This document shows, one piece after another, positions 1 to 9,950 of a stretch of DNA of 64,000 nt (its first letter is position 1; the number at the start of each line of letters is the position of its first letter). Position numbers and translations under genes: made by a program. The notes beneath the pieces are model-generated. The model ran no database searches. It was not told the DNA's origin and worked only from the letters and a program-made list of their open reading frames with translations. Origin of the DNA: Xestospongia bergquistia (Eukaryota > Porifera > Demospongiae > Haplosclerida > Petrosiidae); the NCBI GenBank assembly GCA_963965975.1, contig OZ014420.1:4366001-4430000 (forward strand), given 5' to 3'.

Positions 1-398
1 AATAACTTTGCCGTTTTACGTGCTATCCACATGGGACTTGCACCAATCGATTCAGCTTGCAAACGCGCATTTTATATATAAAATTTGGCTCTCTAGCGTT
101 ACGAGAAAGTACCAAACTATAAAACTCCATACATTTTGAATGGCATACCTTTCGCATACTTTAAATTGCACACCTTCGAGCAGATAACAAAAATCGATTT
201 TCACCTCAAAAAGTCAGCCGACTATCACGTGGCAAGTCAAAATTACAATTCTAATTATACGAATAAATGCCTTTGTATCAATTATTACTATTAAGATAAT
301 AACCAGGAATCATCTTTTGCGATTTGGGGCAGCTATAAAGCCACCATGGTTTTGAAAAAAACCTTTTGACAAAAAAGGAAAACTGAAAATGTCTAAAA
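1..398. other. Flank without recognised gene
   Basis: AT-rich sequence next to the 3' end of the DDE transposase gene. I see no coding exon, and no inverted repeat matching the sequence beyond 1,829, so I could not define a transposon end here. Confidence 0.5.
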
Positions 399-1828
399 TT
401 ATTCGTCATCAGAACTGTCAGATTGATCGGAATCATCAGACTCATCCGATTCACCGCCAACTCGAATGATGAACTCATCCACTAGCTCCTCATAGAGGCC
501 ATCATTAGACCAATAGTGGTCTTCAAAGTGGATCTTAACATGTTCAATGAGGCTCTTCCAACGGTCAGGTGTCACAACATCAAAACCCTTCCATGCCAGC
601 TGCTCTACCTCACGGAGATTAAATATCTGAGTATTGGCCTTGATGTGACCTTTAACCTGTGCCCATGCCAACTCAATTGGATTGAGAGTGCAGTGAGCAA
701 CAGGCAGCCGGACAACCTCATGACCTGTATGATGTACATATCTATAAATAAAATATTTTCTTGACTGAATACTTACCAGCGGCAGAAGCCATGTCATCAA
801 CAACATAGCAAGGGGTGGGTTTCAATCTTTGTATGATGCTATACAATTCAGACTTCAACGCATTTGTTGGGAATTCAATTCCCTTTGCCTGAAGCCAATC
901 TTGCATCTTTTTTTTTGTCCAACTTTTGACAGGGACAGGGTCACTACGACGACTATGATATGTGGCATTATCCATGACAATAAGACTATTAGCTGGAACA
1001 TTTGGGAGAAGTTTGGTGGCAAACCACTCCTCAAAATGACCAGCAGTCATCTCATCATGGTAATCACCAGTATTTTTTTTGGATCTGAATATGAGAGTGG
1101 TATTGGGAATCCAACCAGTCTCACCACCAGCTCCAAGAATAATAAGCCGTGCACCCTTCCCAGGAGGCCTTCTTACACCACCAAGGGTTCCACCAGTCAC
1201 TTCATCCCTCTCCACCCAAGCACAATCCTTACCATCATGAGCATTGGCCCAGGTCTCATCAAGGTAAACAACTGGCTTATTCTCTTGGCGGTTCGTCATC
1301 ATTCGACGAAGGTAAGCGTGCCTCTGTTCAATAATGCGTGGTTGTTCATAATAGTGGCGTCTGTCACACTCTCTTATGTCTACAAAGTAGAATATTAATA
1401 GCCATTATAAGATAAGTTATGGTGACTCACTTGAAACCCATTTCCCTTAGCAAGATGTGAAGGGTTGATCTCTGACCGCGAAAGAGGTTATCCTTTTTCA
1501 AAACAACAAGCAACTTGGACAGTGTCACATGTTGTTTTGTCTGATAAAGGTGGTATATTTTTCGTCTGATGGCTTCACGATCAATATCATCAACTAACAG
1601 GCGTCTGGAGACTGAGTATCTCTTCGCTGGACTAGTGAAGGCAGCTCCCCCTGTGTCAACTTTCTCCTTCCGTATCTTTTTGATACTGGAACGTGAAAGT
1701 CCTGTGGCATCACAGGTTCGTTTCATAGATCCTTCAGTCCGTTTGCGCCTGCCAAGTTCCTTGAAATATTCATAGACATTCACAGCAACCTCCTTTGTTT
1801 GTGATCGCAATCTTTTTCCACTTGGCAT
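399..1828 (-). CDS. DDE transposase (Tc1/mariner-IS630 type), three exons
   Basis: Predicted cut-and-paste transposase or a domesticated copy. My exon model is 1828-1431, 1372-777 and 724-399. Introns of 58 and 52 bp have GTGAGT and GTAAGT donors, and phases agree throughout, giving 439 aa without a stop. An N-terminal helix-turn-helix-like basic region (SGKRLRSQTKE onward) is followed by a DDE core: D171 in YLDETWAN, D267 in LIVMDNATYH and E349 in LNPIELAWAQVKGH. Between the second D and the E lies a SAP-like helix-extension-helix insertion (KMQDWLQAKGIEF.. to ..IIQRL), which explains the wide spacing. The C-terminus is a Ser/Asp/Glu run. The start chosen is MPSGKRL; an upstream in-frame Met at 1882 is possible. 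The intact frame is notable beside the wrecked elements to the right. Terminal inverted repeats were not found, so mobility is unproven. Confidence 0.85.
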
Positions 1829-2642
1829 GTTTACAAGCACGAGAAAAAACGTGGTCTGTTCGCATGACATCCACGTGAACAAATAATGAATACACTTAAC
1901 ACGTACTTCAGCGCTAACAGGCGAGGAAATACCTCACCTTACATTCCATGCATAAAACACCTTTTTTTTAATAAGGGGCTTTTCTCAACTCGGACAGAGT
2001 ATAGTACTGTTCTGTTCACTTCTTTAATAATTATTCATTTTTATTCATTTATCATTTTATTGTCATTTTTCAAACTTTGATATCTTTCATATTTTTTTCA
2101 ATTGAATGTAGTAAGTACATACTCAACAAAATATTATAATTTTTATATACCATAGATGTCATACATGAATTCTTTTTATAAAAAAAGTTCGTTGTTTTGG
2201 TTGTTAGGCAACTGTTCAGGTTGATAGTGATATATTTAAAAAATGGTAACTAATGGTGTGAAACTCTTCACAGACCAAGAAATGAAAATTAATTTTTTTA
2301 TGTCTAAATTATTTGATCAGAAGAAGTCACGTTACTCTGTTCATGTTGGGAATGATTGTGGTTTAGTGGAATTTTAATTATGGAACATATCTTGGGTGTG
2401 ACATCGAGATTTTGTGAGACATAATGAAGCTTTTCATGGTTCTTTGTATCATTCTATTCATCTCTTTTTTAATTTTTACTATCAAAGGCAATAAAATGCA
2501 AATAACAAAAGCTGAATATAACATACAGTCTTGTGTTAGATGTTTATGTGCTAGCAAATGAGTTCCACCATAGCTCAGAGCATATACAAAACCATGCCAT
2601 TTAGTCTTTTCAAGATGCCATACACTAATAACACTGGAAGAA
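1829..2642. other. Intergenic, nothing recognised
   Basis: AT-rich sequence with poly-T runs between the DDE transposase start and the left LTR of the gypsy element. No exon, RNA gene or clear repeat was seen. Confidence 0.5.
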
Positions 2643-2764
2643 AGTAAGAATATTGTGGTATCTTATGTTTATATATTTGCATGTCTGCAGTTGGCCAGTG
2701 GGCATGTTGATGTTTTTATGTACACAATAAAGAAAATTGTCTATAGTCAAGGAGAGACATAATA
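2643..2764 (+). repeat. Left LTR of the gypsy element
   Basis: About 120 bp matching 13,698-13,812, including the shared stretches TTGGCCAGTGGGC and AATTGTCTATAGTCAAGG. It is followed at once by TGGTGACAAGG, placed where a tRNA primer-binding site belongs. The LTR is unusually short. The exact left edge is uncertain by a few bases. Confidence 0.8.
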
Positions 2765-2780
2765 CTGGTGACAAGGTGTG

Positions 2781-3777
2781 ATGGCGACTAATATTGGTCA
2801 TCCTAGTGAGTTTGATCCCTAGACAGAGTCTTTAGTGGCTTATATGGAAAGAATACAGTTATTTTATCGAGGGAATGATATTAAAGCTGCCAGACAGGTA
2901 CCTGTCCTATTATCGTTGATAGATAGTAAGAATTACTCATTATTGAGAGACCTGATATCCCTGACCTTACCCCAAGAAGCAACCTTTGAAGATCTAGTGA
3001 AGGTTTTAGAGGAGCACTTTCAACCACAGCCACTAGTCATAGCGGAGAGATTTAAGTTTTGTAACTCTAAACAACAATCCTCACAGTCAGGAGCTGATTT
3101 TATAGCAATATTTACTCACTCTAGTAGATCTAACATTTGAGAAGGCTGTGCAAACAGCTTAAGGCAATGAAATGGCAGAGAAAAAGGCCAGAGACATGAC
3201 CTAGATTGAAGCCTGTCCCTTACCTGATTTAAATAAGCTCTCAATACCTAACCCTCCAGCTTGTTACGGATGTGGTAAAACAGAACACAAGTCTAGTAAA
3301 TGTTGTTGTAAAGAGTGGGTGTGTCATAATTGTGGCAAAAGAGGCCACATTGTTGCAGCATGTAGAAGAGGACCTCGTAATCAGCACCCAAAATCTTGAA
3401 GATTGCGTGTACAAAAAGACAAAACAAATTTCATTACTCTTTCTCCTACTGATACAGGTAGTACAAAGATCTACATGTTTGCATGAGTAGATGCTGTCTC
3501 CCGCAGCCATATTAGTGGATGTACTCATAGAGGGCAAGAGGTTGTCTTTGGAGGTGTCTATGACACAGGTGTGGCCATGTCAGTAATTTCACATGACACA
3601 CTACTGACACTTCCTCCACGAATAATACTCTCAAAGACTCATCTGCGATTGCGGACTTTCACAGGAGAAAAACTTCCACTGGCTGGTATGGTACGAGTAA
3701 ATGTGTCTTACAAGAAGCAGACAAAATTATTAATATTGTATGTATCAGAGAATCTTTGTTCTAGTTTAATTGGCTAA
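2781..3777 (+). pseudogene. gypsy gag, zinc knuckles and protease remnant
   Basis: Gag starts at ATG 2,781, hits a TAG at 2,820-2,822, and is otherwise open to 3,140 with the gag-typical segment SLLRDLISLTLPQEATFEDL and the conserved PLVIAERFKF. After a frameshift two CX2CX4HX4C zinc knuckles follow (CYGCGKTEHKSSKC from 3,262 and CHNCGKRGHIVAAC from about 3,322), the nucleocapsid part. The next frame-matched stretch carries the aspartic protease signature YDTGVAMSVIS near 3,560 and runs to a stop at 3,775. The catalytic DTG is intact but stops and the frameshift upstream disable the gene. Confidence 0.85.
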
Positions 3778-3884
3778 GCAAGCTTAAACTGAATGCCCTT
3801 GAGTTGGAAATAGCTAGTGTGAAGATTGAACTAGAAGAAGCAGAATCAGCTGAACTAAATGCCTTTCTGTCAACAGACAGGGTT

Positions 3885-4042
3885 TCTGCCAGCTAAATAT
3901 CCATTGCACCATGGGAGTGGCCGGATCACCCTTGGCAACGTTTGCACCTAGACATTGCAGGCCCATTTTTTGGACAAATTGCATCTCTTGGTGATTGATG
4001 CACACAGTAAATGGCCTGAAGTATTTATTATGACATCTGCTA
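3885..4042 (+). pseudogene. gypsy integrase, first fragment
   Basis: Two overlapping frames read PWEWPDHPWQRLHLDIAGPF and then LLVIDAHSKWPEVFIMTSA, the start of the integrase catalytic core with the first Asp region. A frameshift lies near 3,980. The piece stops at CTGCTA (4,037-4,042), where the 4,043-5,939 insertion begins; the collinear continuation is at 5,940. Confidence 0.85.
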
Positions 4043-5939
4043 TGTGCTGCAGGAAGGTGTAGCAATTGTGCTATTAATGATACAAGCATGACATTTGGCA
4101 AGAATGTTTAAAAACTTCATAGGATCATATATAGATATAGGGACATCTTGGATTGCCCATGCATAAAAATATTACAGCTGCATTACTTTAATACTTAACG
4201 CATATGCGCAATTGATTTGAAAATCAAGAAATTAATTTTTTAAAAGTTATATGTACATGTAATGTTATTTCATATCTTTACAAATCAGTCAGCACAAAGT
4301 CCACCACAGTTACAAAGGGCAGTGCACTGCAGAGCAGCTCTTTGACACTTGCAACGTCCCCTACAACCTTTCTTGCATTGGCAGTGTATCAGTTCCCTAT
4401 AAGCTTCTGAAGCTTCTGGTAGAGTTGTCCAGCTAGGTTCCCACCCTCCATCAACTTTCTTGTTCCAGCCCCATTCATTTGTTGATGGAAGATTCTGAAC
4501 TGCAGTTGTCATCTGAGCCCATCAGTGACCAGCTTGGTATGTCGCCCTTTTGATATGTAGGATGAGTGCAGCCTGTGTAGGGGGGAATCCATCAATTGCT
4601 CTACTTTTCTGCGTAAACAACTGTTTCCTAGCTTCATTGACACTTTGCTGACTGCTTGTTCAATCATATAACAGAACCACAAATCTTTCTAACTTTTCTA
4701 GAACTTCCTCAACAGTTTCTTTACATGGAGCAGAAACTAAAGCAGAGAATGCAGAGGTTACATGTTGATATGCTTTCCATGTATCCAATGCCGTTTTCTT
4801 TCCTCTACCACCAAAGAAAGAAACTGTATCACAACCAGTGAAGGCATGGAACATGGGTAATGCAACACACTTCTCAGGCCCAAGTGCACTTGCTATGTGG
4901 TGTGCAGCAATGAACCGAAACCAACACCAAAAGCAACCCATAGTTCACTGATGTCAAGGCTATGGACAGTAGAAATAGCCAGAACTACAACACCAGTGTC
5001 CACGGTACGTATTGTGACCTTGCAGTGACCATGCTGTACTGCATCTTTAGATGGAGAAAAATCCTTGTGTCAGCTTCCTCATGTGTGCATGGAGCCAGAC
5101 TTGACACATCAGCATAGTTTTTGGAAATCAGATCACCATGATATGTAGAGATAAGCTTCTTGCTAGTTATAATACCAGCTGCACTTGAGGCATTGATGAT
5201 GCACTTGACTGCACTTCAATGTTTGACCCATTTATTATCATAGCAACCTTTTTGCTGCTCTTTGTAACTGAGTTCTGTTGTACTGTAGTCTACATGAGTC
5301 ATGCCATTTGCCTTTGTGCTGTTTCCCCTTCACCATCATCAAGTCGAGTCAAATCTAGTGATTTTGGCAAACAACCTATATCACTAAATCCCTGTAGTAG
5401 GTCAGCAATAGTTGTGTAGCCAGCTCCTTGCTGATCACGTGTAGACTCAGCTGGGCATCAAAGGACCTCTGTAGTGACTTCCTAACATAAAATCCATTTG
5501 TCCCAATCCGTTTGTAGTTTCTCCTCGAGCTTATCTTATGTTGTGCTACCATCCACTATTTTGTAAGCCTTTGCCATTTTCTGACTAAATAATAGGGAAA
5601 GCTTTTATTTGGAGCTGTTTTGGGCTAAATTTGTGACTTACATGGAACCTTTAGACCTTTCTTCTTTGTTAAGAAATACAAATCAGAGTTCAAATCTCTT
5701 CTCAGCTGCATTCAATAGCAGGTGGAATGGTCAATAGACTGTGCAATAACACTGATTATTATCTGAAGGTGCAATTTTTTGATCTTTGAAGTTGGATAGG
5801 TGTTAAATACAAAGTGGGAAGAATTTGGAATGTCCCTATATCTAAAAATCTTGCTAATGATGTCTTCTAACAGCTCACAAAACTTTATGCTTGTATCATA
5901 AATAGCACAATTCTTATAAGATTTTGCACATAACTGCTA
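4043..5939 (-). mobile_element. Insertion carrying a cysteine-rich transposon-type gene
   Basis: This segment separates two collinear parts of the integrase. The same six bases CTGCTA occur at 4,037-4,042 and 5,934-5,939, a plausible target-site duplication. Both ends read ATGTGC inward, a weak inverted repeat only. The gene content on the minus strand is described separately. Superfamily not assigned. Confidence 0.6.
4285..5575 (-). pseudogene. Decayed XPG/PIN-like protein with CXC tail (TE-associated family)
   Basis: Fragments occur in family order on the minus strand. From 5,575: MAKAYKIVDGST. Around 5,430-5,330: TIADLLQGFSDIGCLPKSLD then LTRLDDGEGE. Around 5,010-4,660: TVDTGVVVLAIS, SELWVAFGVG, IAAHHIASALG and FHAFTGCDTVSFFGGRGKKT. 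From 4,512 to 4,285: EASEAYRELIHCQCKKGCRG and a Cys-rich tail. From memory this combination recurs in many invertebrate genomes as a multi-copy, transposon-like family. The DTD-like and GCDT-like motifs resemble an XPG/PIN nuclease core, which is inference. Several stops and frameshifts break it. Confidence 0.65.
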
Positions 5940-6276
5940 CACTACTACTTCATCTAAGACTATTGAACTCTTACATACATTGTTTTCATCCTATGGTCTA
6001 CCAGAGCAGATAGTCACAGATAATGGCTCTCAATTAATTTCCGCTGAGTTTCAAGAATTCTTGCAAAATAACAGTGTCAAACACATATGTTCGTCCCCAT
6101 ATCACCCCTCTTCAAACGGACAAGTTGAATGAATTGTTCAAACATAGCCATGATGGTTAATACCAAAGTTGGACAATCACAACTAGCCCAATTTTTACTC
6201 TCTTACCATTGTACTCCACATAGCACAACTGGTATGGCTCCCTCTGAGTTATTTTTAAACATACTTTGAGAACAAA
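5940..6276 (+). pseudogene. gypsy integrase, second fragment
   Basis: Continues the catalytic core: TIELLHTLFSSYGLPEQIV, TDNGSQLISAEFQEFL (second Asp) and SPYHPSSNGQVE (catalytic Glu), then a TGA, then LAQFLLSYHCTPHSTTGMAP. It ends near LFLNIL where a CACTACTG sequence at 6,277 begins the next insertion. The expected C-terminal part resumes at about 13,204. Confidence 0.85.
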
Positions 6277-6556
6277 CACTACTGTATCTATTATTCTGAA
6301 AGTATTCTGAATCATTTCTGCATGCATGACTGAGAATTATATGAATGTTATCTGAAAATATTCTAATTCATATATGAATGTCATCTACTTTTATGCACAC
6401 CAATGTATATAAATATTATCTGAAATGATATATTGGAATATCATCTAAAATGTTTCTGAATGTGAAATTATATATAATATATACTATAGTAAATTGAATC
6501 AGTCTGAATTGTGAACACAACACAACTATATCAAAAATAAGTGTCAAGTCAATATA

Positions 6557-9500
6557 TTAATGAAACTCCCAGTATTTTCTGTTAGGTTTCTTTTGTCTTT
6601 TACCACTGACTTGACCTTTTTGAAACATGTCTTTCAAGAGGGTTCCATAAATGTATCCTCTAGTTGGTTCATTCTTGGAAAGCCTCTTTCTTTTCCATAG
6701 AAAGACATCTCCTTTCTAAACATTGAAATGACTGCAATGACTTGTTCACTGCCTGTACTTATTACCTCTAACTGATCAAAGCTGGACTTCTTTTGACCAC
6801 TAGCAGAACAAACAAGAGCTGTAAGTTCTATCTCTGAAATTTGTTCAATAAGATGTCAATCAAGCATGATATATGCATACATATCTATGAAGAAAACACA
6901 GTGTGATAAGAACAATTACAATAGCTTTACCATCACTACAGGACATATATGTACCAGTAGACAGTTTTTTATTTTGGTATGAAATTAATACTGATTTTCT
7001 GTTAGAATATAGACTACATGTTAATGAAAGTCCACTATTTCTAACGTACCCTTCTTTAATATCAGAACTTTGACATGACTAAAGGATGATTTAGAGTTTA
7101 AAGGTAGTGGTGAAATATGTTAGAGTACCTGTGATGATATTTTGGATTGAGTTTTCTTTATCTAAACATATAAAAATTGTCAAGTACTCTTATGACTAAC
7201 TTACAAGGAAAGTTCAAGAGCACATCTTACTACTCTATACCAGAGATAATACTCAACTTCAATCCATTAATAGACTGAAGTGGAGTATTATATACTGTCA
7301 TTTACACACACACACACAGACACCATATATATATATATGTATATATACATATATCTGTGTCATTAGATGACTGATCTAACAAATAAACTTTTTATGAAGT
7401 TTGTTAAGTAGGGTAGTGGTGTGAATGAATGTCTTGTAAAATACAATGTAAATGCATAACCATTCACCTATTAAGTGTAAATAGGCTGGCATATACAGTG
7501 AAAACGCATAATCATTCACCTATTAAGTGTAAATAGGCTGGCATAATAGTGTAAACACATAACCATTCAACTATTAAGTGTAAATAAGCTGGCATATATA
7601 GTATAAATGCATTTGAAGTAAGCCTAATGTCATTCAATATGCCAATTTTGTCATTAAGGGTATGATTTACCAAATTTTTAAATATTAAAGAATTGACCAA
7701 CCTTATTAGCTTGAGAAGGATTATTTCCAATGTCTATAGGATTATCCTTCTTCATTGTGTTATCCTAAGAGAAAAGATATAACTATCAATTATACAAGTT
7801 AACATGATAAGATATCGTGTTTCTTTCTCTTAATCTTTTGAGGATGTATAAGTCAAGTCACAAAGGAATTAAAACCAAATTTACCTTAGCTTGAGATGTT
7901 TTCTCTTTAGTGTACTCAGTACCTTCACTACTACTATTACTAACAACTCTCTTTTTCTCCTATAGATAAAGCATATTTCTTTTGTTCCTAGGGGCCATTG
8001 TGATACCTTGTGTGTATTCTTCCTCTGAAAAGCAAGTAAGAAAATATATAATAGTCTAAAATGATGTAGAAAATATACCTTAGTATGAGATACGTCCTCT
8101 TTACTTGACTGAGTTAAGTTGTCATCAGCACTAATGTATGTTTTCCATTTTCTTTCCTACGAAACATCACAAAATATTCTAATAAAATTGTTCTAAATAC
8201 CTGGTGTTTCTTCTTACTGTACAATCCTTGGAACATAGTTTAAATTCACTTAATGAGATAGCACAGAGACTTTACTTTACTTTTAGACATCTCTTTTTCA
8301 ATGGAACGAATGGAGTCATCTCCACTGGTAGTACTACTCTTCCTCCCCTAGAAGTATTGTTCAGTAATTTGAAATTGAAAATTACCATTATGTAGTGTTG
8401 TATCACCTGTTGAGATGTTCCTTTCTTTCTCTGAAACATACATGTGTATATTAAGTCAATTATTATGATTAACAAACTTACTTTAGAATGTGATGTCTCT
8501 TCTTCCTCTGAAGTATTTAAGCTATCATCACTACTTATGTCTTTCTTCCTTTTTCTCTTCTGACATTCCTTTTCCTTACTCAATCCCTGGATCATATTTA
8601 AGTTAACTCAATAAGCAAGTCAAGAAACTTACTTTAGCTTTAATCTCAGAATCTTCATTTGAGTCAGTGCTGTCATCTGTCTTTGTTTCCTTTACAAAAG
8701 TTAAAAACACTTGTAAATTTAAGTAATATTATTATACCTAGTAGATATAAGTAAGTTTAGACAAAGAAGTCATGAAACTTACCTTAGTTTGAGAAGGCCC
8801 AAGTTTGAGAGCATTCTTGACTTTCTCATCACGCTTGTTTCTCCAGCTTTTCTTTTGTCTCTATAAAGTTAGTATTGCCTATGCTTAACTTAGCAGTTAT
8901 TACCTGAACTTTCATCTTCCTAATCTTTTTCTACAGTACATATCATGTAATAGTACAAAAAGATGTCTTACCTTAATTCTTGATCTTGCACGGCTTTTCT
9001 TTGATTCCTTTTAAACAAAAAACATTTGTTTTAGTAATTAAGAATGTCTACCTTATGATTGATTTCATTTGATTTGGCTTGATTTCCTTTCTTCTATAAA
9101 CACATCAACAAAATTGACATTTGCAGACACTTTAAACCTTATTCCTGTAATACTTTGCCTCACTTAGAGACTTGCCCAATATAAGATCGATTTCTTTTTC
9201 GTGGCCCTTCAATGAGGGAGATTCAGAAATAACCTAATATAGATTGACGTAACGTACTATGGTCATAGGAACATATGGTTATTGCTACTCACTCTATTAT
9301 GAATGTGCTTCAAATAAGCTGGGTTGAGTTCAGTTAGGGTCTTTTCTCCCCAAATATATGTCTCCATGGCAGCTTTCTTTAATATATGCTATTTTGTCAT
9401 TGTACTATACTGAGTAAAAGTCAAGACTTACCTGGAATCTCTTCTTAGGTGAGGAAAAATTCTTGCTTTTTCAAAAATAAAAATCTGCTGGTGGTTCGGT

Positions 9501-9950
9501 ATTGGGCATGACTATGTTTGTGTCCTTCAGCATTTCAATCTCTTTTTGAGCATCGGCTACAGGTGGAAGCAGCAGCTGCTCATGATCAGGTACCTCAGAC
9601 CTAGGCATAGCAGCAAGTGTAGTCAACAATATCTGTTGTTCGTCTGGTGGTAGATGTAGAGGTAATTCAAAGTCAAGTATGGACTGCAGATATTGTACAA
9701 GATCTATTGGAGTGTCCTGAAAGCACTGGACTGACTGTTTCCTTGAAACAGAGCACGATATTTAAAGTCCTGCTGCCAAGCTATTTCTTAAGTTTGCCGC
9801 CTTATTTAAAATTTAAAGTTAGGAGACTCACTTGGTCATGGCAGAATTATCTCCAGAAGAAACTTTGATTAACTCTGACAATTCCGTGAGTGAGAACCTA
9901 ATTCGTCTAAAGAGAAAGAGAAGATTATTTCAAGTGAAAGCTGAAAACAA
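6557..9950 (-). pseudogene. CACTA second gene: about 20 tiny phase-0 exons, probably damaged
   Basis: Product unknown; position suggests the accessory DNA-binding protein of a CACTA element (inference). Exons (minus) include 9716-9432 (broken by TGA at 9471-9473), 9376-9293, 9233-9138, 9093-9052, 9007-8972, 8930-8904, 8860-8783, 8689-8633, 8586-8482, 8434-8411, about 8347-8275, 8156-8079, 8024-8007, 7959-7885, 7764-7702, 7161-7129, 6833-6766 and 6715-6557. Nearly all are multiples of three, bounded by AG and GTAAGT-like sites, and end in Lys or Gln. The middle exons are variants of a Lys/Ser/Asp/Glu cassette ending in SQAK, SHSK or SQTK. The last exon reads LSKNEPTRGYIYGTLLKDMF and ends ..RKYWEFH before TAA at 6557. 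The first exon is unresolved because phases conflict near 9,832. Confidence 0.65.
7440..7615 (+). repeat. Three tandem copies of about 58-61 bp
   Basis: Direct repeats with the shared core CTATTAAGTGTAAATA followed by GGCTGGCATA (AGCTGGCATA in the last copy), each preceded by CATAACCATTCA or CATAATCATTCA. It lies in an intron-like gap of the minus-strand CACTA gene. Confidence 0.85.

Noticed and set aside
829-1398. Plus-strand 189-codon open stretch
   Set aside because: It is the antisense shadow of exon 2 of the DDE transposase, which has clear catalytic motifs.
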